Of a DNA stretch of 12,994 bases, positions 1 through 5,132 are shown piece after piece (the first letter of the stretch is position 1; the number at the start of each line of letters is the position of its first letter). The stretch spans positions 1 through 12,994 of the forward strand of contig DAKU01000109.1 of the NCBI GenBank assembly GCA_002508425.1. Reading direction: 5' to 3'. The translations under genes were made by a program, and so were the position numbers. Origin of the DNA: Methanosarcinaceae archaeon UBA470 (GTDB taxonomy: Archaea; Halobacteriota; Methanosarcinia; Methanosarcinales; Methanosarcinaceae). The notes under the pieces were generated by a model. It had not been told where the DNA came from and did no database searches. It saw only the letters and a program-made list of their open reading frames with translations.

Positions 1-218
1 ACCTTGAGATAATTGGTGAAGCCGCAGGCAAAATCCCTCCTGAAACCAGAAGTAAATGCTCCCATATCCCCTGGAAAAGGATAGTGGGATTGAGAAACAT
101 TCTTATACACGAATATTTTGGCATCGACATGGATATAGTATGGGATATAATCGAGAACTATCTCCCGGATTTAGAAGTAGAAACAAAGAGAATTCTGGAG
201 GATGAGAAATCCAGTTAG
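1..218 (+). CDS. hepT: HepT-family (HEPN, DUF86) toxin, C-terminal part, cut by window start
   Basis: The frame is open from base 3 to a TAG at 216-218 and gives about 71 residues. It contains the hallmark LEIIGEAA helix, then PWKRIVGLRN and the RNILIHEY stretch, which is the R-x4-H-x-Y motif of HEPN ribonuclease toxins. In this family the R and H are the RNase residues, and the Tyr is the residue AMPylated by the partner MntA. HepT cleaves RNA in the cytoplasm. The N-terminal ~45 residues lie outside the window or are missing. Just beyond the stop, on the opposite strand, sits an N-terminal hepT piece (229-318), so this may be the inverted 3' half of that gene rather than an independent one. 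Family assignment is firm; whether the gene is intact cannot be told from this window. Confidence 0.85.
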   Translation, partial: LEIIGEAAGKIPPETRSKCSHIPWKRIVGLRNILIHEYFGIDMDIVWDIIENYLPDLEVETKRILEDEKSS

Positions 219-228
219 TTAGCGGTTC

Positions 229-318
229 TCAAGTACAAAATGTCTTACCGCTTGTGAAGTCTTCTATCTTCTCAATAGAGTCGATAATATGATTGAGGAA
301 GACATCAGTTCCTTTCAT
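229..318 (-). pseudogene. hepT: HepT N-terminal fragment, truncated after 29 residues
   Basis: An ATG at 316-318 overlaps the TGA of the upstream mntA remnant (315-317) in the ATGA arrangement usual for mntA-hepT operons. Translation starts MKGTDVFLNHIIDSIEKIED, a typical HepT first helix pair, and stops at a TGA (229-231) after 29 residues, where the family needs about 110-140. The HEPN catalytic part is absent in this orientation. The matching C-terminal part of a HepT is found immediately to the left on the plus strand, ending at 218, which suggests a local inversion. The fragment cannot be an active toxin. Confidence 0.75.
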
Positions 319-512
319 AGTATCTTAATTTCTTCTTTTAGGATCTGTTCTTTGATAAGAGGATTTATAGAATCATAAGTGATGACTTCTATTTTTCTCT
401 TCGATTCCCTTTCAAGTTCCATTTCTAGTCTGGCAAGGTCAAAAAGGCTTTTTCGGCTTTTGAACTTAACAGGAATATCGATGTCACTATCCACTTTAGC
501 CTCGTTCCTCAC
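315..512 (-). pseudogene. mntA: MntA-type minimal nucleotidyltransferase, 5'-truncated
   Basis: The frame from a GTG at 510-512 gives 65 residues containing VRNEAKVDSDIDIPV, the D-x-D catalytic strand of minimal nucleotidyltransferases, and a later KIEVITYD strand carrying the third acidic position. MntA antitoxins transfer AMP to HepT. The family normally starts about 35 residues earlier, with a GS(Y/F) motif four residues before the R. Here the in-frame upstream codons read AISLV before RNE, so the Gly is lost, and an in-frame TAA lies at 534-536. A neighbouring frame reads TVFSNF, which resembles a decayed LFGSY, so a frameshift is likely. It overlaps the hepT stub by ATGA. I call it a decayed antitoxin gene. 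Confidence 0.7.
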
Positions 513-544
513 AAGTGAAATTGCTGAATACAGTTAGACTTTAA

Positions 545-640
545 AGGTCTTTTTGTATGCATAGATGAAAACAAAGCTCTATACCTTTCTTCAAGTCGTG
601 AGAGTACTCTTACCCTATTAAAAATATACCTTACAGTAAG
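545..640 (-). pseudogene. Decayed 5' end of a DUF234-type ATPase gene
   Basis: Reading the minus strand leftward from 640, this stretch resembles the start of the ATPase gene whose ATG is at 10492-10494. Both share the upstream core AGTAACTTACTGTA, then (A)GGTA where the other gene has ATGGTA, then GTAAGAG, then ACTTGAAGAAA followed by GTA-AG-GCT. The last piece would read LEE-Y-A. Here the start codon has become AAG and stops interrupt the frame. Similarity fades near 560, after which the mntA remnant begins. This is a hand alignment of short blocks, so the relationship is likely rather than proven. Confidence 0.5.
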
Positions 641-657
641 TTACTCTAGAGTAAGTT
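631..657. promoter_or_regulatory. Operator-like palindrome shared with the 10494 ATPase promoter
   Basis: TTACTCTAGAGTAA at 641-654 is a perfect 14-bp palindrome, and TTACTGTAA in the opposite sense (632-640) adjoins it. The 27 bp match 22 of 27 positions with 10493-10519 before the ATPase start at 10494. The palindrome overlaps the stop codon of the ATPase gene at 641-2083 and encodes its last residues. AGAGTACTCT at 601-610 is a further perfect 10-bp palindrome beyond an AT-rich TATA-like stretch (616-628). It probably served the decayed gene at 545-640. Confidence 0.5.
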
Positions 658-2083
658 CTGATCGATGTTCGTGTCTACTCAATACTTCCCCCATATCTTC
701 CAGGTCCAACACGAACACTCCTTCTTTCAGAAGGTCGTTTTTCCCATTTATCTGTCTTGCACATAAACCAAAATGGATTTCTGTTCCTTCCTTCAGGCCA
801 AGATATCCGGCTTTCTCTTTCAGTACCTGAAATACTTTTTTTGCGTCCTTTATTCCAAGGTCACGCCATTTGCACTCCATCAGCAGCATCTTGCTCATAT
901 CCTCATTAAGTACAAGTATGTCTATCTCATAGGTGTTCTTGCCTTTCGGTGCACCTATTATAGTTCCCCACTGTCGTCCCATCCTATAAGGCTCAAAGGG
1001 AAGAATGCGCCTGTTTTCCGTAAGGAATTCTTTGATTATCCTTTCAAAGGAAAAGCCCACATAAGTATCAAAGCTTCTCAGGAACACGTTTAAAAGTTCA
1101 TCCGTCCTGCCCTGTTCAAAGTAAGCATCATATCTTTTGATATAGCTGAACCAGAAATGCAGAAAAGGGTCTCTTATAGCGTATATTCCTCTTCTGGATT
1201 TCCCCGGGTCTTCCAGTATAGGCGTTTCCCTAACAACGACATTGTACTCCTTGCGCAAGATATCTAAATATCTTGCAGCCTTACCCGTTCTGCCTTCAAG
1301 GACAGAGTTTATTTCAGCTACTGTGTTTTTTCCGGATGCAATGGCTTCAAGTATTGAAAAATACGTTCTGTATTCCCCTGAGAACTCTGTCACAAGTACA
1401 TTGCGGCCTTCATCCTTAAGCAAAGGCATATGCACATCAAAGAAGAATGACTGCGCAGTTTCTTCGAACGGCCTGATACCTGAAGCTTCTATGAGGTCAT
1501 AATATTTCGGTACGCCACCAAAAACAGAATAGTATTTGATAAGCTCTCTGTGATCTTTCATACCAATATCTGTCATTATCTCAGCAACAGTTACCAAATC
1601 AAGAGGTCCGAGCTCCATCATTGCATCTGCCCTTCCGTAAAGAGGATGTGCATGGTCTACAAATATCCTGTTCATTAATGAATAGCTGGATCCACTTATG
1701 AAAACACAGCATTTCTTCTCCCTGTGCCTGAATTCATCGATAAGCTGCTGGATATCCGAGTAGATACTTTTATCCATATCATAAAAGTTCTGGAACTCGT
1801 CCACGAAGATATGATCCCGTGTCTCAAAGAGATATCGGAATAGGTCTGCAACCTTCTGGAACTCCGGGATCTTTCTCTCACTGGCGATATCCTGCAGGAA
1901 TATCTCTTTTGTCTTGTGCATGGGCACAAATATATATTCAAAATTCTTCTGTCCAAGGAACTCAAGTACAAGGCGTGTCTTTCCTATCCTTCTTCTGCCG
2001 GTTATTACGACAACTCTAAATCCCTTTAAGTTGCAAACTCTTTGCAAGGCATCAAACTCTTTTTTTCTGTCGTAGAATTTCAT
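641..2083 (-). CDS. Archaeal P-loop ATPase (ATPase_2 + DUF234, nuclease-like C-terminus)
   Basis: This 480-residue protein has a Walker A GRRRIGKT (29-36), a Walker B HIFVDEFQ (91-98) with D95/E96, a sensor-like strand FISGSS (128-133) and the family signature GGVPKYY (189-195). A winged-helix region follows around 240-290 (YFSILEAIASGK). The C-terminus carries a PD-(D/E)xK-like pattern, with E386/D388 in YEIDIL and E403-C-K405 in MECKW. This order matches the archaeal ATPase_2/DUF234 group, placed near STAND NTPases; its role is not established, though it is common in archaeal accessory DNA. The ATG at 2081-2083 has no strong Shine-Dalgarno. Three phased palindromes lie 29-74 bases upstream. 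The stop codon is embedded in another palindrome (641-654), so the last few residues may be an acquired tail. Homologous along its length to the protein at 9115-10494. Confidence 0.9.
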   Translation of the reverse strand: MKFYDRKKEFDALQRVCNLKGFRVVVITGRRRIGKTRLVLEFLGQKNFEYIFVPMHKTKEIFLQDIASERKIPEFQKVADLFRYLFETRDHIFVDEFQNFYDMDKSIYSDIQQLIDEFRHREKKCCVFISGSSYSLMNRIFVDHAHPLYGRADAMMELGPLDLVTVAEIMTDIGMKDHRELIKYYSVFGGVPKYYDLIEASGIRPFEETAQSFFFDVHMPLLKDEGRNVLVTEFSGEYRTYFSILEAIASGKNTVAEINSVLEGRTGKAARYLDILRKEYNVVVRETPILEDPGKSRRGIYAIRDPFLHFWFSYIKRYDAYFEQGRTDELLNVFLRSFDTYVGFSFERIIKEFLTENRRILPFEPYRMGRQWGTIIGAPKGKNTYEIDILVLNEDMSKMLLMECKWRDLGIKDAKKVFQVLKEKAGYLGLKEGTEIHFGLCARQINGKNDLLKEGVFVLDLEDMGEVLSRHEHRSELTLE

Positions 2084-2111
2084 AATGATACAACTCTTTT
2101 AACAAATAAGC

Positions 2112-2157
2112 TACATAGCATGTAAGTTACATTCCATGTAATATACATTTTATGTAT
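2112..2157. promoter_or_regulatory. Three phased palindromes (TACAT-N3-ATGTA) before the ATPase gene
   Basis: Three inverted repeats, each with a 3-nt spacer, stand in line: TACAT-AGC-ATGTA (2112-2124), TTACAT-TCC-ATGTAA (2127-2141) and ATACAT-TTT-ATGTAT (2143-2157). All arms are perfect. Their centres are 2118, 2134 and 2150, exactly 16 bp apart. They lie upstream of the ATPase start at 2083, at or just upstream of where its TATA box should be (about 2103-2110). This looks like an array for cooperative binding of a dimeric regulator. Which protein binds is unknown; autoregulation is inference. Confidence 0.75.
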
Positions 2158-2182
2158 CTTAAAGTTTACCCCCTGTTTCTAA

Positions 2183-2225
2183 GTGAACTACTAATCGGCT
2201 AAAGACCGATTGGCTTCCTGCTTCA
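2183..2225 (-). repeat. Solitary IS200/IS605-type right end
   Basis: The plus strand reads GTGAACTAC, then the stem AATCGG (2193-2198) / CCGATT (2206-2211) with a 7-nt loop, then GGCTTCCTGCTTC. The reverse complement has the same plan as the right end of the complete TnpB element at 3218-4543: GGAAGCC, a hairpin, then GTAGTTCAC. No tnpB or left end is recognisable in the bases to its right. It is a remnant, a miniature derivative, or a standalone omega-RNA 3' end. Confidence 0.6.
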
Positions 2226-2378
2226 TTGATGAAAACTCTGATTAAGTTTGGGGAATTCATATGGAATTAAGAAACATCTCATACTGCTTTTTCCAATAGG
2301 GACCTTGTCCATACTGGTGAAGACACATGTATATGTTATTAACTATAGGTCATAATAAACTTCACGAGGTGCTAAAAA

Positions 2379-2630
2379 ATGCTCATCGAATATATCCAGG
2401 CAGCCCTTGAAAAGGCCAGATACGAAATTATAGAAGATGAGGAAACCACTTATGGTGAAGTGCTGGAGCTAGAAGGTGTTTGGGCTACAGGCAATACCCT
2501 TGAAGAATGCAGGAGAAATCTTGAAGAGGTTATTGATGAATGGATAGTTTTTCGGTTAAGGAGAGGTCTTATGCTTCCACCGATAAGTAATCACGTAATA
2601 AAAGACTCCGGGGAAATTGCAGTTGCCTAA
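2379..2630 (+). CDS. hicB: HicB-family antitoxin
   Basis: The 83-residue protein has the short HicB fold. It starts with a strand-helix (MLIEYIQAALEKARYEI), continues with TYGEVLELEGVWATGNTLEECRRNLEEVIDEW, which is the standard 'gevpelpGv.a.GdTleEal.nl.e.i' pattern, and has a short tail. HicB binds and neutralises the HicA mRNA interferase and usually represses its own operon. The start is supported by GAGGTG at 2366-2371, seven bases before the ATG. The hicA that follows overlaps its end but is frameshifted, so this antitoxin appears to have no active cognate toxin here. A decayed copy of its EEVIDEWIVF segment lies 200 bases downstream. Confidence 0.88.
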   Translation: MLIEYIQAALEKARYEIIEDEETTYGEVLELEGVWATGNTLEECRRNLEEVIDEWIVFRLRRGLMLPPISNHVIKDSGEIAVA

Positions 2631-2747
2631 GTTAGTGCCAGTTACCTGGCGAAACCTTGTACAAGGCTAAGGGAATTAGGCTTTAAAGGTCCATTTTCTG
2701 GTGGAAAGCATTCTTTCATCCTGAAGAGATCTTTGATGAATGAATAG
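2623..2747 (+). pseudogene. hicA: hicA toxin, frameshifted and truncated
   Basis: Starting at a TTG (2623-2625) that overlaps the end of hicB, the frame reads KLVPVTWRNLVQG and hits TAA at 2668-2670. Shifting frame at about 2661-2667 continues LRELGFKGPFSGGKHSFIL, the HicA core with the GGKH catalytic histidine segment, and ends at TAG 2745-2747. HicA is a double-stranded-RNA-binding-fold mRNA interferase of about 60-80 residues. Here only ~40 residues remain, one base appears to be lost, and the C-terminal third is replaced by a scrap of hicB. It cannot give an active toxin without frameshifting and an unusual end. Confidence 0.75.
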
Positions 2748-2758
2748 TTTTCAGATGA
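2723..2758 (+). repeat. Decayed partial copy of hicB codons
   Basis: Bases 2723-2752 closely match 2523-2552 inside hicB, offset by exactly 200. In the hicB frame they read EEIFDE-stop-IVFR against EEVIDEWIVFR, with the Trp codon TGG turned into TGA. It marks a former second hicB joined to the hicA fragment, so a tandem hicBA array has probably collapsed by deletion. Confidence 0.55.
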
Positions 2759-2810
2759 ATAAATCTAGACAACCTATACATATGAAAAATAACATATAAT
2801 TCAAAAGAAA

Positions 2811-3113
2811 ATGCCACATAATGCAGATGTTGAAACTTACAGATGCAAGCTCTACGAAATGCTGCCGGAGTTGAAAAAAGAGTATAATATCAGCTACATC
2901 GGACTGTTCGGGTCCTATGTACGTGGGGAGAATACTCCTGAAAGCGACCTTGACGTACTTGTGGAATTCAGCAGGACACCCACCATCTTCAGGTTCGTCC
3001 ATCTAGAAAACTATCTTTCCGATTCCCTGGGAGTCAAAGTGGACCTTGTCATGAAAAATGCATTGAAACCCAATATTGGGAAATACATATTAAAAGAAGT
3101 CGAAGCTGTTTGA
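2811..3113 (+). CDS. mntA: MntA-type minimal nucleotidyltransferase antitoxin
   Basis: The 100-residue protein is full length for the family. IGLFGSYVRGE (30-40) carries the GS motif, and SDLDVLVEF (45-53) carries the two catalytic aspartates D46 and D48. VKVDLV places the third acidic residue at D78. MntA AMPylates the tyrosine in the R-x4-H-x-Y motif of HepT and so silences the toxin. An AT-rich TATA-like stretch (ACATATAATTC, about 2788-2798) lies 15-25 bases before the ATG; no Shine-Dalgarno is evident. The stop codon abuts the hepT gene, which is interrupted by a TnpB element, so this antitoxin is intact while its toxin is destroyed. Confidence 0.92.
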   Translation: MPHNADVETYRCKLYEMLPELKKEYNISYIGLFGSYVRGENTPESDLDVLVEFSRTPTIFRFVHLENYLSDSLGVKVDLVMKNALKPNIGKYILKEVEAV

Positions 3114-3232
3114 GGGATCCGGATTCGAGATATAAATGACTATGTACAGGACATCTATGATGCCATGGAAGCAGCAGAGGACTTCGTCAGTGACTGTACA
3201 TTTGAGGACTTTATCACGTTGGAGTAAGAAGA

Positions 3233-3252
3233 CCACCGTTTTCAAACGGTGG
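3233..3252 (+). repeat. Left-end hairpin of the TnpB element
   Basis: CCACCGTTT (3233-3241) is the exact reverse complement of AAACGGTGG (3244-3252) around TC. It starts 15 bases inside the left end, as expected for the subterminal hairpin recognised by a Y1 transposase. Confidence 0.75.
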
Positions 3253-3303
3253 ATGAATTACGTCTATTCTACAAAAGAAGTTCTTCGCATAAATTAACAC
3301 GAA

Positions 3304-3311
3304 CTATAAAT
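3304..3311 (+). promoter_or_regulatory. TATA box for tnpB
   Basis: TATAAATA lies about 26-33 bases before the ATG at 3337. Archaeal transcription would then start at or next to that ATG, giving a leaderless tnpB mRNA and supporting this start over the upstream GTG at 3313. Confidence 0.6.
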
Positions 3312-3336
3312 AGTGTTAAAACAATATACTGTTTGT

Positions 3337-4449
3337 ATGTTAAAAGCCTACAAGTATAGAATATATCCTACAAAGGAGCAGGAAGAATCGTTCTTCCAAC
3401 ATTTCGGTGCATGTAGGTTTGTCTATAATTGGGCTTTAGAAAACAAAATCAAGTCATACGAGCAAAATGGTAAATCCGTATCAAGATTCACTTTGAATAA
3501 AATGATAACTGAATTGAAGGAGGAACATACATGGTTAAAGAATGTAAATTCACAATCATTACAAGGTGCTACTCTTAATCTTGAAACTGCGTTTACCAAG
3601 TTTTTTAGAGAAAAAAAGGGATTTCCTAATTTCAAATCTAAGAAAAATCCAGTACAATCTTTTTCAGTACCTCAATTCTACGAAGTGGATTTTGATAACA
3701 ATAAAGTAAAGCTCCCTAAGATTGGATGGATAAAATCAAAACTACATCGTAAATTTAAAGGTATTGAAAAAACCGCTACATTATCCAGAACACTTATTGG
3801 AAAATACTACATTAGTATTCTTGTAGATGATGAACAGGAAACACCTGTTAAAAGTCTGTTCAATGAAAAGGTAACTGTTGGTATTGATATTGGAATCAAG
3901 GACTTTGCTATACTTTCCAATGGTGAAAAAATAGATAATCCGAAATACCTTAAAACCTCTATGCAACGTCTTAATGTCTTACAAAGAAGAATGAGTCGAA
4001 AGCAAAAAGGTTCAAAGAACAGGGCAAAGGCCAGAAATGCAGTATCCAAACTTCATGAAAAAATAAGCAACCAGAGAAATGATTTCCAACATAAATTATC
4101 CTCTAAGCTGATAGGCGAGAATCAAGCGTTAGCATTGGAAACTTTGAACGTTAGCGGTATGTTGAAAAATCATTGCCTTGCACTACACATAGCAGATGCT
4201 TCTTGGAGTTCTTTTGTAGCTAAACTTGAATATAAGGCAGAATGGTTTGGAAAAACAATTTTACGTATAGGACGGTTTGAACCGTCAACTAAAATCTGTA
4301 ACGTGTGTGGATATTACAATAAGAACTTAACACTTACAGATAGAGAATGGCAATGTCCTGATTGTAAAACCAATCATGACAGGGATATTAATGCCGCTAT
4401 TAATATCAAAAAGTTTGCTCTTCATAAGCAAAACCTAATTGGAATATAA
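3337..4449 (+). CDS. tnpB: TnpB, RNA-guided nuclease of an IS200/IS605 element
   Basis: The 370-residue protein begins MLKAYKYRIYPT, the standard TnpB N-terminus; an in-frame GTG at 3313 would add eight unlikely residues. RuvC-I is VGIDIG with D184, RuvC-II is ALETLNV with E268, and the zinc ribbon is CNVCG (C321, C324) and CPDC (C340, C343). RuvC-III is HDRDINAAINI with D350. All catalytic residues are present, so the enzyme looks functional. TnpB cleaves DNA next to a TAM using an omega-RNA made from the element's right end, which favours retention of the element. The TAM here should resemble the left flank, TTTATCAC. The gene sits inside hepT in the same orientation, and its 3' end probably overlaps the omega-RNA. 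Confidence 0.95.
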   Translation: MLKAYKYRIYPTKEQEESFFQHFGACRFVYNWALENKIKSYEQNGKSVSRFTLNKMITELKEEHTWLKNVNSQSLQGATLNLETAFTKFFREKKGFPNFKSKKNPVQSFSVPQFYEVDFDNNKVKLPKIGWIKSKLHRKFKGIEKTATLSRTLIGKYYISILVDDEQETPVKSLFNEKVTVGIDIGIKDFAILSNGEKIDNPKYLKTSMQRLNVLQRRMSRKQKGSKNRAKARNAVSKLHEKISNQRNDFQHKLSSKLIGENQALALETLNVSGMLKNHCLALHIADASWSSFVAKLEYKAEWFGKTILRIGRFEPSTKICNVCGYYNKNLTLTDREWQCPDCKTNHDRDINAAINIKKFALHKQNLIGI

Positions 4450-4543
4450 CACCGTAGGAACTACGGAAAGAGCCTATGGACTTACTGGCAATGGTCAGGG
4501 GTATGAAGTAGGAAGCCACCCTATTCATAGGGCGGTAGTTCAC
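4440..4543 (+). ncRNA. Candidate omega-RNA (right-end RNA) of the TnpB element
   Basis: Between the tnpB stop and the right end lie two hairpins: CCGTAG-GAA-CTACGG (4452-4466, perfect) and CCACCCTA-TTCA-TAGGGCGG (4516-4535, one A-C mismatch), followed by TAGTTCAC. In studied TnpB systems the scaffold RNA overlaps the tnpB 3' end and runs through the right end into the flank, which acts as guide. The guide would start at 4544 with CGGAGATATCAAGACACAGT, which is hepT sequence. The 5' end of the RNA is not determinable from sequence; I start it at the tnpB end. Confidence 0.6.
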
Positions 4544-4793
4544 CGGAGATATCAAGACACAGTACGCAGTTATCCGAGCTCTGGAGATAATCGGCGAGGC
4601 CGCAAAGAATGTTCCTGAGGATATAAGGCAAAAGTATCCCTCTGTTCCGTGGAAAGACTTGGCAGGCATACGGGACAAATTAATACATGCATATTTTGGT
4701 GTTGACCTTGAAGTGGTCTGGCTCAGTGTAAAAGAAGGTATCCCTGAATCAAAGCATGTGATAGGGAGTTTATTGGCTGAGTTAGACCTATAG

Positions 4794-5047
4794 GACCTGC
4801 ATCTCTCGAACATAAAGACAGTGCCGACAAACCACTGACCCTTCAATTCGTCTGCCCTTTAGTCCTGCAGTTAACAAACTTCTAAAGATTTACTGAATTT
4901 TTCCCTTCTTTGTTCTTTCCCAAACCTTAAAAGGAGGTCTTTGTGTTCCCTTTGGTGCTTTAGAGCAGTTTTTCACCTTTGCACTTCAGAGAACTAGCAA
5001 CTCCGCTTTGAAGGGGTAGCTCAAGCCCCTTTACATCGATTTGAGAT
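4794..5047. other. Gap after hepT with a possible decayed IS200/IS605 end
   Basis: No gene is recognisable. The stretch 4996-5024 (a CTCC/GGGG stem around GCTTTGAA, then TAGCTCA) loosely follows the right-end plan of the TnpB element (hairpin, then TAGTTCAC) in plus orientation. AAGGGG (5011-5016) can alternatively pair with CCCCTT (5026-5031), so it may simply be a hairpin. The CTTTG-rich stretch around 4930-4985 has no assignable function. Confidence 0.3.
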
Positions 5048-5113
5048 ACTTACCTATTGAAAAGTAAAGTATTAGCAGAAACTTACCGATACAAAAGTAA
5101 AGTATATATAAAA
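5048..5113 (+). promoter_or_regulatory. 33-bp-phased direct repeat and TATA box before the DUF4143 ATPase
   Basis: Two copies of ACTTACC-N5-AAAAGTAAAGTAT start at 5048 and 5081, exactly 33 bp (about three helical turns) apart; only the five middle bases differ. Each copy is itself an imperfect dyad (ACTTAC versus GTAAAGT). The second copy runs into the TATA box TATATATAAAAG (5103-5114), centred about 25 bases before the ATG at 5133, so the transcript should be leaderless. A factor bound here would compete with TBP, which suggests repression. Confidence 0.65.
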
Positions 5114-5132
5114 GGGTCATCTCATTGACCTT

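Larger units (their letters stand above)
3218..4543 (+). mobile_element. IS200/IS605-family TnpB-only element (IS1341 type)
   Basis: The boundaries are set by the interrupted hepT: the left end follows TTTATCAC (3210-3217) and the right end finishes GTAGTTCAC (4535-4543). The shared TCAC fits the IS200/IS605 mechanism, in which the flank 5' of the left end and the 3' terminus of the element are similar cleavage sites and no target duplication is made. Length is 1326 bp. It carries tnpB and no tnpA, so it would need a Y1 transposase in trans. Subterminal hairpins lie at 3233-3252 and 4516-4535. The base at each edge is uncertain by the length of the shared TCAC. Confidence 0.85.
3110..4793 (+). 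pseudogene. hepT: hepT toxin gene interrupted by a TnpB element
   Basis: The 5' part (to 3217) reads RDINDYVQDIYDAMEAAEDF, then TFEDFIT. The 3' part (4544-4793) reads GDIKTQYAVIRALEIIGEAA and continues to RDKLIHAYFG, the R-x4-H-x-Y HEPN motif, ending LLAELDL. Removing 3218-4543 joins the codons as DFI-T-GDIK with no lost base, giving a normal HepT. A second lesion may exist. The RDIND frame has no start codon after the mntA stop, whereas a TTG at 3110-3112, overlapping that stop, reads MRDPD in another frame. A one-base insertion or two-base deletion near 3124-3128 would explain this. The gene was the toxin partner of the mntA just upstream. Confidence 0.88.

Noticed and set aside
2101..2160. 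The phased palindromes as a CRISPR-like array
   Set aside because: Units are 13-15 bp with 1-2 bp between them and no unique spacers; an operator array fits better.
3313..3336. GTG start for tnpB eight codons upstream
   Set aside because: The family N-terminus begins MLKAYKYRIYPT at 3337, and the TATA box at 3304-3311 is too close to 3313 for that codon to be transcribed.
4406..4846. Open frame of about 146 codons on the minus strand across the tnpB end, omega-RNA region and hepT 3' part
   Set aside because: It crosses the transposon boundary and opposes recognised tnpB and hepT codons, so it is accidental.
4930..4985. CTTTG-rich stretch, also loosely seen at 6640-6700
   Set aside because: Only short imperfect similarity between the two sites; no consistent unit or structure, so I do not call it a repeat family.
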